This document shows, one piece after another, positions 8,776-18,235 of a DNA stretch of 64,000 nucleotides; position 1 is the stretch's first letter; each line of letters opens with the position of its first letter. The translations under genes were made by a program, and so were the position numbers. The notes below the pieces were generated by a model. The model was not told where the DNA came from and searched no databases. It saw nothing but the letters and a program-made list of their open reading frames with translations. Source of the DNA: an uncultured Clostridia bacterium (GTDB taxonomy: Bacteria; Bacillota; Clostridia; Christensenellales; Borkfalkiaceae); the NCBI GenBank assembly GCA_947174415.1, contig CAMWIW010000003.1, positions 1 to 64,000 of the forward strand, written 5' to 3'.

Positions 8776-10674
8776 TCAAACGGCAAGTTTGAAAAGAACC
8801 CTCATTCTGCCAAGGTCGCAGTCGGCAACTTTAACTCTTATCTTTTCGCCGAGTTTAAACGAGTTTCTTGACCCCGCCAAGGTAAACTTTTCCTCGTAAT
8901 AAGTATAGGCGTCTTTCGGCAAGTCTTCTAAGGGTATAAGTCCCTCCACGGTGTTGTCTAGCTCAGCAAAAATCCCGAACGCCGTAACGCCCGAAATAAC
9001 CGCGTCGTATTCCTCGCCCAACCTTTCTGCCATATAGTAAAGCTTGTATAAGTCGTCAACCTTTCTTTCACATTCGTCGGCAACGCGTTCCCGCGCGGAA
9101 CAGTCCACGCCCGCGTCGTGGGCAAAGCTTACAAGCTTATCGCATTTATCGCCGCCTAAAACCGCCTTTATAGCGCGGTGCACGAATAAATCGGGATAGC
9201 GGCGAATGGGGGAAGTAAAGTGGCAGTAACACTCCGAAGCCAGCCCGAAATGCCCGCGGTTTTCTTCCGAATACCTCGCCTTTTGCATAGAACGCAGCAT
9301 AACCTTATTCACAACCGAATAAAACGGCTTGTCCTCAACCGATTTCAAAATCTCCTGAAAATTCAAAGGCTGCAAATCTTCGGTATCGTATTTTGCCTTA
9401 ACTCCCAAATCACGCAAAAACGCGAAAAAGACGTTCGCCTTTTCGGGTGCGGGCTGCTCGTGTATACGGTAAAGGCAGGGCGCGCCCTTCTTTTCCAAGA
9501 ACTCGGCAACCGCCTCGTTTGCGGAAATCATAAACTGCTCTATTATTCGCTGCGAGACAGTGCGCTCTGCGGGCGGAATAACTATTTCGCCCTTGTCGTT
9601 TACGTAAATATGCGCCTCTTTAACGTCAAGATTTACGCTTCCGAGCCTTTCGCGCCTCCGCTCCATTGCGAGACAAAGTGCTTTCATATCCGCAACCGTT
9701 TCAATCAAATCTGGATACTTTCGGTTATCGCCCTCGCAAACCGCGGTAATTTCAGTGTAGGTGGTACGGTGGCGGCTCTTTATCACGCTTTTGCACACCT
9801 TATAATCGAGCCTATCGCCCTCAGGGGTAAAGGTCATAACGCAGCTTAAAGCGTATCTTTCTTCGCCCTCGTTTAACGAGCAAGCGCCGTTTGAAAGTTC
9901 TTTCGGCAGCATAGGCAGAACGCGGTCGGGGAAATATACGCTCGTTCCTCGCCCGTACGCGTCGTTATCCAACGCCGTGCCCGCCTTAACGTAATGGCTC
10001 ACGTCGGCGATATGCACGCCGAGAACGAAATTTTTGCCCTTTCGCTCCAAGGAAACGCCGTCGTCAATGTCCCGCGTGTCCTCGCCGTCAATGGTGATAA
10101 TAAGCTTATCCCTGTAATCTTCCCGCCCGTTTAAAGTAATTTTTTCTTTGGCTGCTTGTTGTGCTTCGTTTAAAACGGGCTCTGGGAATTCTTCTTCTAA
10201 GTTGTAAGAGCGGATAATCGAAAGCTCTTCGGCTTCGAGTTCGCCGCTCTCGCCCAGAACTTCGAGAATTTCGCCGCCCGGTGCTTTGTTCTTGGGGTAC
10301 GAGGTGATTTTGCAAACGACTTTTTCACCGTTTCTTGCCCCGTGCGAAGAGGATAGGGGTATAAAAATTTCGGGCTGTTTGGGATTGTCGGGGTAAACGC
10401 AGGCGCGGTTTCTCTCGCGCTCGAAAGTGCCGATAAATATCTCGCTTCCGCGCTCTAAAATTTTAATTATATACGCTTCGTCCCGAGTTCCGTAAGAATG
10501 CGCCGCAAGTACTTTGTCGCCGTGGAAAGCACCGTTGACGGAATGGCGGGGCACGAAAAAATCGTGTCCGTAGCTTTCGTCGTCGGGAATAATAAAAGCA
10601 TAGCCCTTGTCGCTGCCCTGCACAGTGCCTGTAAACTTTTTATCTTTTTTATTTTTTAAATATCTCTTGTCCAT
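8776..10674 (-). CDS. rnr: Ribonuclease R (RNB domain, S1)
   Basis: IDGEDTRDIDDGVSLE, HFTSPIRRYPDLFVHRAI; C-terminal S1 domain. Confidence 0.95.
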   Translation of the reverse strand: MDKRYLKNKKDKKFTGTVQGSDKGYAFIIPDDESYGHDFFVPRHSVNGAFHGDKVLAAHSYGTRDEAYIIKILERGSEIFIGTFERERNRACVYPDNPKQPEIFIPLSSSHGARNGEKVVCKITSYPKNKAPGGEILEVLGESGELEAEELSIIRSYNLEEEFPEPVLNEAQQAAKEKITLNGREDYRDKLIITIDGEDTRDIDDGVSLERKGKNFVLGVHIADVSHYVKAGTALDNDAYGRGTSVYFPDRVLPMLPKELSNGACSLNEGEERYALSCVMTFTPEGDRLDYKVCKSVIKSRHRTTYTEITAVCEGDNRKYPDLIETVADMKALCLAMERRRERLGSVNLDVKEAHIYVNDKGEIVIPPAERTVSQRIIEQFMISANEAVAEFLEKKGAPCLYRIHEQPAPEKANVFFAFLRDLGVKAKYDTEDLQPLNFQEILKSVEDKPFYSVVNKVMLRSMQKARYSEENRGHFGLASECYCHFTSPIRRYPDLFVHRAIKAVLGGDKCDKLVSFAHDAGVDCSARERVADECERKVDDLYKLYYMAERLGEEYDAVISGVTAFGIFAELDNTVEGLIPLEDLPKDAYTYYEEKFTLAGSRNSFKLGEKIRVKVADCDLGRMRVLFKLAV

Positions 10675-10686
10675 ATGTATTAAAAT

Positions 10687-10708
10687 CGGCGGCTAAAAAT
10701 TAGCCGCC
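10687..10708 (-). terminator. Terminator between secG and rnr
   Basis: GGCGGCTA-aaaat-TAGCCGCC, followed on the minus strand by GATTTTAAT. Confidence 0.6.
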
Positions 10709-10730
10709 TTCGTAATTTCTGTTTATTCTG

Positions 10731-11048
10731 TTAAGGTGCTATTATCTGTACGATATAAGCAACAACGGAGAGAACGCCGATAACACCCAAAACAATCCAA
10801 GACCACTTTTTAAGCTTGCTTTCAATCGAGCGGCCTCTGTTTTTGCCGTAGAAGGTTTCGCTTGAAGCGGTTATGCCCTGAATACCGTCGGAATTGCTCT
10901 TCTGGAATAAAACCAAAATAATTGCGAAAAGCGCCGCAAGGAATACTACCACAAGGCAGATTATCATTATAGTCCAGTAAACGGCTTGTTCGGTCGCGTT
11001 CATGCCCGCGTCAGCCAATAAATTAGCTAAAAACATATTTAACCTCAA
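10731..11048 (-). CDS. secG: Preprotein translocase subunit SecG
   Basis: Two TM helices, LVLFQKSNSDGIQGITASSETFYGKNRGRSIESKLKK. Confidence 0.88.
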   Translation of the reverse strand: MRLNMFLANLLADAGMNATEQAVYWTIMIICLVVVFLAALFAIILVLFQKSNSDGIQGITASSETFYGKNRGRSIESKLKKWSWIVLGVIGVLSVVAYIVQIIAP

Positions 11049-11121
11049 ATTGAATTTACCGAATAATTATAACACACCGCTTTGTCTTTTTCAATCAAAA
11101 ACGCATTGAATTTCAAATTTT

Positions 11122-12138
11122 TTATTCCGAATTTTGGTCTGTTTCCTTATTTTCCGTAATTTCGTCAATTTCTTTGGGTTTAGGCTTTCGTTCTCCGAAT
11201 TTATTTATCACGAAAATTCCAAGACATACGAGTGCAAGGGCGGGCAGAGTGAACCAGCTTAAACTTTTATCCGTTTCGTACGGGTTTAAAAGGGAGAATA
11301 CCGCGCCGAATATGGGGTTGGTACTTTTGAATACCGCGACTTTGGAAACGGGGTTATAGCGTAATAGCACGCCTTGCAAAGTAAACGCACACGCCGATAA
11401 AAATGCAAGATACAACAGCATAAACGCCGCCCCGACGTCTATATGCGGAATAGTTCCGCCAAAGCTCGCGCCTATGATTATAAGGATAATTCCGCCTAAA
11501 AAGAATTGATATCCGCAAAGCGCGGTGGTGTCCTCGTGCTTGGAAAAAATCTTCACGAGCCCCGCAGCAACCGCTGACGACAGCCCCGAAAATATGACGA
11601 AGCCCTCGCCGAGTATCGAAAACGAAAACGAGAAATCTCCGCCTATATTTATGAGAATTACGCCGCCGAAGCCCAAAACGCAGCCTATAAGCTTAATGAG
11701 GTTGAATTTTTCGGTGCGGAATAAAAAGCAAGCCGCAATAATAGTGAAGAACACGCCCAAGCCGTTTAAAACGGAAGCCTTAACGCCCGCAGTGTTTGCA
11801 AGCCCTATATAGAAAAAAGTGTATTGCAGTACGGTCTGAAAAAGACTGACAAGCCCTACGCGCCATAAATTTTTCGGTTTCGGGAATAGGAATTTCCGCT
11901 TTATAATGCAGCCGAAAATTATTACGAGAACACCCGCAAGCGTGAACCTCGTCCCCGCAAACAGCATAAGAGACGGCACGCTTTTTGTATCGATTTCAAA
12001 GAGCTTATAGCCGATTTTAACGCAAGGGAAAGCGCTGCCCCATAAAAGACAGCAAAAAATTGCACATATGCACACTATATAGGTTTTAGAAAAGAATTTC
12101 TCTTTGTCTTTTATAAGCACGCTATTATTATATTTCAA
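11122..12138 (-). CDS. EamA/DMT family transporter
   Basis: Ten-TM protein, LLWGSAFPCVKIGYKL...GFGGVILINIGG EamA pattern. Confidence 0.88.
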   Translation of the reverse strand: MKYNNSVLIKDKEKFFSKTYIVCICAIFCCLLWGSAFPCVKIGYKLFEIDTKSVPSLMLFAGTRFTLAGVLVIIFGCIIKRKFLFPKPKNLWRVGLVSLFQTVLQYTFFYIGLANTAGVKASVLNGLGVFFTIIAACFLFRTEKFNLIKLIGCVLGFGGVILINIGGDFSFSFSILGEGFVIFSGLSSAVAAGLVKIFSKHEDTTALCGYQFFLGGIILIIIGASFGGTIPHIDVGAAFMLLYLAFLSACAFTLQGVLLRYNPVSKVAVFKSTNPIFGAVFSLLNPYETDKSLSWFTLPALALVCLGIFVINKFGERKPKPKEIDEITENKETDQNSE

Positions 12139-12192
12139 ATCACAAAATATGGCAATTAAAAAACCGCTTGGATTTCGTTTAACTTAAAATGC

Positions 12193-12221
12193 TTGACTTG
12201 TAACTGCCGCATACCTATAAT
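12193..12221 (+). promoter_or_regulatory. Near-consensus sigma-A promoter with no downstream sense ORF
   Basis: TTGACT - 17 nt - TATAAT. Confidence 0.75.
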
Positions 12222-12227
12222 TGAACT

Positions 12228-12320
12228 GTGCTTGTTTCATAATAAATTTTTGTTTTTTGAATTGTATTAAAATTTTTTTGAACAAGCAGGGCGCAGCGGA
12301 TTATTCCGCCGCGCCTTTTT
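12228..12320 (+). ncRNA. Putative small RNA of about 93 nt
   Basis: Starts 7 nt after TATAAT; TGCTTGTTTCA / TGAACAAGCA long-range stem; ends at GGCGCAGCGG-attatt-CCGCCGCGCC TTTTT; flanking genes are both on the minus strand. Confidence 0.5.
12290..12320 (+). terminator. Intrinsic terminator of the putative sRNA
   Basis: GGCGCaGCGG-ATTATT-CCGCcGCGCC followed by TTTTT on the plus strand. Confidence 0.7.
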
Positions 12321-12356
12321 GATATGGCTTATTCAGTAATCTTTGTAAAAATAACA

Positions 12357-12392
12357 AAACCGCGGCGAACAAAACGTCCGCCGCGGTTTTTT
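12357..12392. terminator. Terminator downstream of gpmI
   Basis: AAACCGCGGCG-aacaaaacgtc-CGCCGCGGTTTTTT inverted repeat. Confidence 0.75.
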
Positions 12393-12405
12393 GAATTTGT
12401 ATTAT

Positions 12406-13962
12406 TTACTTAATAAGGCTCTTCCCCGTCATTTCTTTGGGTACGGGTAAGCCCATAACCGTCAAAAGGGTGGGTGCAAGGTCCGCAAGCACGCCGTCGG
12501 TGCGCAGAGTTGCGCTCTTGTATTCGTTGCTGACCAAAACCACGGGTACGGGATTAGTGGTGTGCGCCGTGAAAGGTGCGCCGTCCTCTGTTAAAAGCTT
12601 GTCGGCGTTGCCGTGGTCGGCTGTTAAAAGCGCACTGCCGCCCATTTCGAGAATTTTATCTGTAACTTTCTTTACACATTCGTCAACAGTGCCAACAGCT
12701 TTCACCGCCGCGGGAATTATTCCCGTGTGCCCTACCATATCGCAATTTGCAAAGTTCAGAATCATAACGTCGAATTTTCCGCTGTCAAGCTCTTCGATAA
12801 CCTTGTCGGTTACAAGGTAAGCGCTCATTTCGGGCTGCAAATCGTAGGTCGCAACTTTCGGTGAGGGGATAAGGTCGCGCTGTTCGCCTTCGTTCGGTGT
12901 TTCCACTCCGCCGTTAAAGAAAAACGTTACGTGCGCGTATTTTTCGGTTTCGGCAATTCGCAGTTGTTTCTTGCCGAGCTTTGCAAGATATTCGCCCAAG
13001 GTGTTGGTTAAACTCGTCTTGGGGAAGGCAATTTCAAGCCCCTTGAACTCACTGTCGTAAACCGTAAAGCAAACGTAGGTAGGGTCAAGATAGCCCGTTT
13101 TTCTCTCGAACGCCGTGCCCTTAGGTACGGTGAAATCCTTTTGCGAAACTGCACGCGTAATCTGTCTTGCGCGGTCGGGGCGGAAGTTAAAGCATATTAC
13201 GCTGTCGCCCTTTTCCAAAAGTCCGACGGGCTTTCCGTTTTCGTAAATTTTAGTGGGCTTAATGAATTCGTCGGTTACGCCCTCTTTATAGCTCTCTTCA
13301 ACCGCCGCCACGGGGTCGGTTACCTGTGCGCCCGTGCCAAGCGTAAGCATATCGTAAGCAAGCTCAATTCTGTCCCAATTGTTATCGCGGTCCATTGCAT
13401 AGTATCTGCCGCAAACCGAAGCAACTTTGCCGATACCGATTTTATTCATTTCGGCTTGCAGACCGCGAATAAAATCCGCGCCGGAGGTGGGGGAAACGTC
13501 CCTGCCGTCCATAAAACAGTGAACGAAAACTTCACTGAGTCCGCGCATTTTAGCCATTTTCAAAAGCGCGTAAATATGGGTAACGTGGCTGTGAACGCCG
13601 CCGTCGGATAAAAGTCCGTAAAGATGCAGCTTTTTGCCGCCTCTTTTTGCGTTGTCCATTGCCTTGATAAGGGCGGGGTTCTCGAAGAAATCCCCGTCTG
13701 AAATGGCTTTGGTTATCTTCGTCAGGTCCTGATAAACAATTCGTCCTGCTCCCATATTAAGGTGTCCGACTTCGCTGTTACCCATCTGTCCGTCGGGCAG
13801 TCCTACGCACATTCCGCTTGCGCCGAGAGTGGCGGAGGGGTACTCGTGAATAAGCTGTTTAACGTTCTTACTGCCGTTAAGATATATCGCGTTACCGTCG
13901 CCGTCGGGTGCAAGCCCGTATCCGTCCATAATAATTATCGCATAAGGAATTTTTTTTGCCAT
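12406..13962 (-). CDS. gpmI: 2,3-bisphosphoglycerate-independent phosphoglycerate mutase
   Basis: IMDGYGLAPDGDGNAI, MGNSEVGHLNMGAGRIVYQDL, TADHGNAD. Confidence 0.97.
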   Translation of the reverse strand: MAKKIPYAIIIMDGYGLAPDGDGNAIYLNGSKNVKQLIHEYPSATLGASGMCVGLPDGQMGNSEVGHLNMGAGRIVYQDLTKITKAISDGDFFENPALIKAMDNAKRGGKKLHLYGLLSDGGVHSHVTHIYALLKMAKMRGLSEVFVHCFMDGRDVSPTSGADFIRGLQAEMNKIGIGKVASVCGRYYAMDRDNNWDRIELAYDMLTLGTGAQVTDPVAAVEESYKEGVTDEFIKPTKIYENGKPVGLLEKGDSVICFNFRPDRARQITRAVSQKDFTVPKGTAFERKTGYLDPTYVCFTVYDSEFKGLEIAFPKTSLTNTLGEYLAKLGKKQLRIAETEKYAHVTFFFNGGVETPNEGEQRDLIPSPKVATYDLQPEMSAYLVTDKVIEELDSGKFDVMILNFANCDMVGHTGIIPAAVKAVGTVDECVKKVTDKILEMGGSALLTADHGNADKLLTEDGAPFTAHTTNPVPVVLVSNEYKSATLRTDGVLADLAPTLLTVMGLPVPKEMTGKSLIK

Positions 13963-14035
13963 GTTTGCTCCTTGTATTTATAAACAGCGTTGCTGATTTT
14001 CATATCTCCGCCGTTGGATATTGCAGTTGGGTTTG

Positions 14036-14782
14036 TTATTTATCAAAATTTACTATCGTTGCAAAGTCAATCTTTAACGACGCGCCGCCTATAAGTCCGC
14101 CGTCAATGTCAGGTTGAGCCATGAGCCCTTTGCAGTTCTTCGCGTTCATGCTGCCGCCGTACTGAATGATTACCTTTTTAGCACTTTTAGTATCGAACAG
14201 CTTTGCAAGCTTCTTGCGTATGAAAGCAATGGTTTCTTGCGCTTGCTCGTCTGTTGCGGTCTTGCCTGTGCCGATTGCCCAAACCGGTTCGTATGCAATA
14301 ACGACTTTGGTAATATCTTCAACGCCGTTAAGTCCGTCAGTAAGCTGCTTAGTAAGCACCTTTTCGGTTTCGCCGTTCTCGCGCTCTTCAAGCGTTTCGC
14401 CGACGCAGACGATAGGGGTTATGTCGTTTGCAAGCGCCGCCAAAGTACGCTTGTTTACACCCTCGTCGGTCTCGCCGAAGTACTGCCGTCTTTCGCTGTG
14501 CCCAATAATAGCGTACTTAACGCCGTATTCTTTAAGCTGTTCGCAAGAGATTTCACCAGTATACGCGCCCGAAGCCGCCCAGTGTACGTTCTGCGCGCCG
14601 ATTTTAATTTTAGAACCCTTAGCCGCCTTAACCATAGCGGGTATCAATATTGCGGGAACGCACAGCGCAACGTTGCATTTTGCTTCTTTCACAAGGGGCT
14701 TTAACTGCGCAATAAGTTCCTTGCCGCTATCCGCAGTCATATTCATTTTCCAGTTGCCTGCAATAAAAGGTTTTCTTGCCAT
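14036..14782 (-). CDS. tpiA: Triosephosphate isomerase
   Basis: FIAGNWKMN, YAIIGHSERRQYFGE, VIAYEPVWAIGTGKTA, IIQYGGSM. Confidence 0.97.
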   Translation of the reverse strand: MARKPFIAGNWKMNMTADSGKELIAQLKPLVKEAKCNVALCVPAILIPAMVKAAKGSKIKIGAQNVHWAASGAYTGEISCEQLKEYGVKYAIIGHSERRQYFGETDEGVNKRTLAALANDITPIVCVGETLEERENGETEKVLTKQLTDGLNGVEDITKVVIAYEPVWAIGTGKTATDEQAQETIAFIRKKLAKLFDTKSAKKVIIQYGGSMNAKNCKGLMAQPDIDGGLIGGASLKIDFATIVNFDK

Positions 14783-14812
14783 AATTTCTCCTTAAATTTT
14801 CAATAGACCCCA

Positions 14813-14840
14813 ATATATCCCCCAAATAACGGGGGATATA
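14813..14840. terminator. Hairpin between pgk and tpiA
   Basis: ATATCCCCC-aaataac-GGGGGATAT. Confidence 0.5.
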
Positions 14841-14854
14841 CTGTAAATTTGTAT

Positions 14855-16165
14855 TTATTGTTTCTCGTTCAAGCAAGCGATGCCGGGGAGGACTTTGCCT
14901 TCAAAAAGTTCAAGCGATGCGCCGCCGCCCGTGGAGATGTGGGTTACCTTATCTGCAAATCCGAGCTGTTGAACCGCTGCCGCGCTGTCGCCGCCGCCGA
15001 TAATGGTGGTGCACTTGCCGTAGACGTCAGCGAGTGCTTGCGCAACCGCTATAGTGCCCTTTGCAAGAGTGGGGTTCTCAAACACGCCCATAGGTCCGTT
15101 CCAGATAACAGATTTAGCCGAAGCAACTTTATCTGCGTAAAGCTTTCTCGTCTTTTCGCCGATATCCATACCCATTTTGTCTGCGGGAATTTTATCGGAA
15201 GGAACGGTTTCGGTTTCTATAGCTGCGTCGATGGGCTCGGGGAAGTGAGTTGTAACAACCGTGTCGATAGGTAAAAGAAGTTCCTTGCCGGCTTTTTCAG
15301 CCTTTGCCATCATTTCTTTGCAGTATTCGATTTTCTCTTCGTCAAGAAGGGAAGTGCCAACCTCGTAGCCCTTTGCTTTCAGGAACGTGTATGCCATTCC
15401 GCCGCCGATAATAAGCGTGTCGCACTTTTCCAAAAGATTTGAAATAACGTTCAGCTTGTCTGCAACTTTCGCTCCGCCCAAAATTGCAACGAAGGGGCGT
15501 TTGGGGTTCTCAAGCGTGTCAGCCATAACCTCGAGCTCTTTTTCAATAAGGAAACCGCATACCGCGGTTTTAACAATGCCGTACTCAACGATAGCGGCGG
15601 TAGAGGCGTGAGAACGGTGCGCCGTGCCGAACGCGTCGTTTACGTAAACGTCAGCGTTGTAAGCAAGCTCTTTGCAGAAGCCTTCGTCCTTTTTCTCTTC
15701 TTCCCAATGGAAACGGAGATTTTCCAAAAGCACTGCTTCGCCATTCTTCAATGCATCGCGTTTAGCTTTCGCGTCCTTGCCGATAACGTCGGTTGCGAAC
15801 GTAACCTTTCCGCCCAAAAGCTCGTTAAGTCGTTTTGCAACGGGTGCAAGAGTGAGCTTTTTGGGCTCGTCTTTCTTTGCCTTCTCAATAAGAGCCTCTT
15901 TCGTGGTTTCTCCGGCGTCAACCTTCTTCAAATCCTTTTTATTAAGCTTGACTTCCGCCGAAAAAATGGAGTGGGGCTTGCCCATATGCGAGCAAAGCGT
16001 TACCCTTGCGCCTGCGTCGAGCAAATATTTTATAGTGGGCAACGCGCCTTGAATTCTGTTTTCGTCAGATATAACGCCGTCTTTCATCGGTACGTTAAAG
16101 TCGCAACGCACCAAAACGTTTTTACCTTTGAGGTCTTTTAAATCCTTAACGGACATTTTGTTCAT
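14855..16165 (-). CDS. pgk: Phosphoglycerate kinase
   Basis: [54 protein letters not shown]. Confidence 0.96.
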   Translation of the reverse strand: MNKMSVKDLKDLKGKNVLVRCDFNVPMKDGVISDENRIQGALPTIKYLLDAGARVTLCSHMGKPHSIFSAEVKLNKKDLKKVDAGETTKEALIEKAKKDEPKKLTLAPVAKRLNELLGGKVTFATDVIGKDAKAKRDALKNGEAVLLENLRFHWEEEKKDEGFCKELAYNADVYVNDAFGTAHRSHASTAAIVEYGIVKTAVCGFLIEKELEVMADTLENPKRPFVAILGGAKVADKLNVISNLLEKCDTLIIGGGMAYTFLKAKGYEVGTSLLDEEKIEYCKEMMAKAEKAGKELLLPIDTVVTTHFPEPIDAAIETETVPSDKIPADKMGMDIGEKTRKLYADKVASAKSVIWNGPMGVFENPTLAKGTIAVAQALADVYGKCTTIIGGGDSAAAVQQLGFADKVTHISTGGGASLELFEGKVLPGIACLNEKQ

Positions 16166-16267
16166 AGTTAAAAAATCTCCTTTAAATTTTATTCACAAAA
16201 TATTATAGTAATTTTTTTATCGATTGTCAATGAAATGGAGTGAAAATTACTTATAGCGAAAAAACTG

Positions 16268-16296
16268 TTGTATAACCTTGCAAAATATGTTATAAT
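16268..16296 (+). promoter_or_regulatory. Promoter upstream of tyrA
   Basis: TTGTAT - 17 nt - TATAAT. Confidence 0.65.
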
Positions 16297-16325
16297 TCTT
16301 AGCAAGAGTTAAAAAAGGTGAAAAA

Positions 16326-17177
16326 ATGAAAATCTGCGTTGCGGGGCTTGGCATAATGGGCGGCTCTTTATGTATGGCGTTAAAACGGGCAGGGTACGCC
16401 GTGGACGGTTGGGATATTTCTTCATTCCCCCCCGAATATGCCTTAAATAACGGTATAATTGACGGTATAGCGAACGGATTTGAAAAATACGATTTCGTGT
16501 TTGTGGCAATGCCTTTTAAGGCTACGGTTGACTTCATTTTAGACAATACTTTCAAAAAAGGTGCAATTGTAAGCGATATTTGCGGTGTGAAAAAACCGAT
16601 TGAGGCGGCAATATGCTTGAAATACCGCAATTTTTCATACGTCGGCTGTCATCCTATGGCGGGAAAGGAAGTGAGCGGAATAGAGAACGCTTGCGCCGGC
16701 CTTTTTGACGGTAGGAGTATGGTTATAACGAGCAATGCCGATACCGATGCGGCGGCTTTGGATACTCTCCGCAGACTGACTAAGGATATGGGATTTGGAT
16801 ATTTGATAGAATGCTCTGCGGAAATTCACGACCGAAAAATCGCCTACACCTCGCAACTTGCACACGTCGTTTCCAACGCCTACGTAAAGGACGGGGATTT
16901 GGACGATTGCCTCGGCTTTACGGGCGGCAGCTTTCAGGACATGACGAGAATTGCGGGTGTGGACGAGAACGTCTGGGCTGCACTGTACCTTGCAAATGCG
17001 GAAAATATCACTGAAAAAATTTCTTCGTTGATTACTTCCCTTACGGAAATCAAGGACGCAATCGAGGGCGGTGAAGCTGAAAAACTTAAAAAAATACTTG
17101 CCCGCGGTCGCGAACTTTTTAACGGTAATGAAAAAAATAAAGTAAATAAAGATATTTTCGTACAAAAATTGAGGTAA
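16326..17177 (+). CDS. tyrA: Prephenate dehydrogenase
   Basis: ICVAGLGIMGGSLCMALKRAGYAVDGWD NAD-binding motif; CHPMAGKEVSGIENA; TSQLAHVVSNAY. Confidence 0.92.
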   Translation: MKICVAGLGIMGGSLCMALKRAGYAVDGWDISSFPPEYALNNGIIDGIANGFEKYDFVFVAMPFKATVDFILDNTFKKGAIVSDICGVKKPIEAAICLKYRNFSYVGCHPMAGKEVSGIENACAGLFDGRSMVITSNADTDAAALDTLRRLTKDMGFGYLIECSAEIHDRKIAYTSQLAHVVSNAYVKDGDLDDCLGFTGGSFQDMTRIAGVDENVWAALYLANAENITEKISSLITSLTEIKDAIEGGEAEKLKKILARGRELFNGNEKNKVNKDIFVQKLR

Positions 17178-17218
17178 TTTTTACAAATTTATGATATAAT
17201 CATTAAAGGTGAACCAAA

Positions 17219-17578
17219 ATGAAGTGTAAAGTAATTTTAAACAACGGTAAACCCGACGGGGTATTTACCGCTAACGGCGAATTGAATATTGGCGTAGACG
17301 GCTTCGGTCTTTTCTACGATTTGGACGGCGACAAGTGCCTGTTAAGCTATGCTAAGGGTGAGTTGGTGCAGGAGCGCCGCGGTTCAGTGCCTATGCTTAT
17401 GCGCTTTAAAATGGGACAGGAAACTTCCTGCACTCTCGGAATGGGCGCTGCTTCGGGCAGTTTCCCTGTATTTACTAACAAAATAAAAATTAAAAACGAT
17501 GAAAAATCTGTTTGCGTCAAGTTAAACTATACTTGCGGCGGTGAAAACGTTACTTTGGAAATCACCGCCAAAGCATAA
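17219..17578 (+). CDS. DUF1934-like small beta-barrel protein
   Basis: 119 aa; MLMRFKMGQETSCTLGMGAASGSFPVFTNKIKIK pattern resembles DUF1934. Confidence 0.5.
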   Translation: MKCKVILNNGKPDGVFTANGELNIGVDGFGLFYDLDGDKCLLSYAKGELVQERRGSVPMLMRFKMGQETSCTLGMGAASGSFPVFTNKIKIKNDEKSVCVKLNYTCGGENVTLEITAKA

Positions 17579-17587
17579 GGAGATAAA

Positions 17588-18235
17588 ATGATTATTGAAT
17601 ATCTTGGTCATTCGTGTTTCAAACTAACGGAAAGTACGGGGACTTCTATCGTATGCGACCCGTATTCCGAAGATACGGTGGGTTATGAAATGCCCGAAGT
17701 TGAGGCTGACGTGGTAACCGTATCTCATCATCACAGCGACCACGATCTTATAGCGAACGTCAGCGGTAAGCCCGTTATTATAGATAAGGAAAGCAATTAC
17801 GAATTTGACGGAGTTGAAATCAATTCTATAAAGTCTTTCCACGACGCAAGCCGCGGTAAAAAACGTGGCGAAAACGTAATTTTCAAGTTCAGAATGGACG
17901 GAATAGACGTCTGCCACCTCGGCGATTTGGGCGAAAAGTGCTCTTCCGACCTTATAGAAACTCTTTTGCCCGTAAACGTTCTGTTAATACCAGTAGGCGG
18001 CACTTACACGATTGATGCCGAAATGGCTAAGGAATACGTGGACAGAATTATGCCCGATATCGTTATCCCCATGCACTACCGCACTAAGGACTGTAAGTTG
18101 GATATTGACAAGGTTGACGAATTTTTAAATCTTTTCGACGGGGAAATTATCGACGAAGTCGAAGGGAACGAGTTGGAGCTTTCCAGAACGGATTTGGGCG
18201 GAGAAACGAAAATCGTGGTTTTAAGGAGAACCTGA
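17588..18235 (+). CDS. Metal-dependent hydrolase (metallo-beta-lactamase superfamily, UlaG-like)
   Basis: LGHSCFKL...VTVSHHHSDHDLI intact HxHxDH-type motif; IPMHYRTK. Confidence 0.88.
   Translation: MIIEYLGHSCFKLTESTGTSIVCDPYSEDTVGYEMPEVEADVVTVSHHHSDHDLIANVSGKPVIIDKESNYEFDGVEINSIKSFHDASRGKKRGENVIFKFRMDGIDVCHLGDLGEKCSSDLIETLLPVNVLLIPVGGTYTIDAEMAKEYVDRIMPDIVIPMHYRTKDCKLDIDKVDEFLNLFDGEIIDEVEGNELELSRTDLGGETKIVVLRRT

Noticed and set aside
9220-9849. Long plus-strand ORF (209 aa) opposite rnr
   Set aside because: Fully antisense to a clear RNase R gene and without recognisable domain; a by-product of codon usage.
12193-12204. TTGACTTGTAAC shared with 52519-52530 as a possible regulatory motif
   Set aside because: At 12193 it is part of a promoter -35 region; at 52519 no -10 box follows at proper spacing. 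Too short to claim a family.
14114-14795. Two long overlapping plus-strand ORFs (196 and 209 aa) opposite tpiA
   Set aside because: Both antisense to a well-conserved tpiA; overlap each other in different frames, no RBS or family signature.
17588-18235. MBL-fold hydrolase as another pseudoenzyme
   Set aside because: HHHSDH metal motif and downstream histidines are intact, so it looks like a normal hydrolase.
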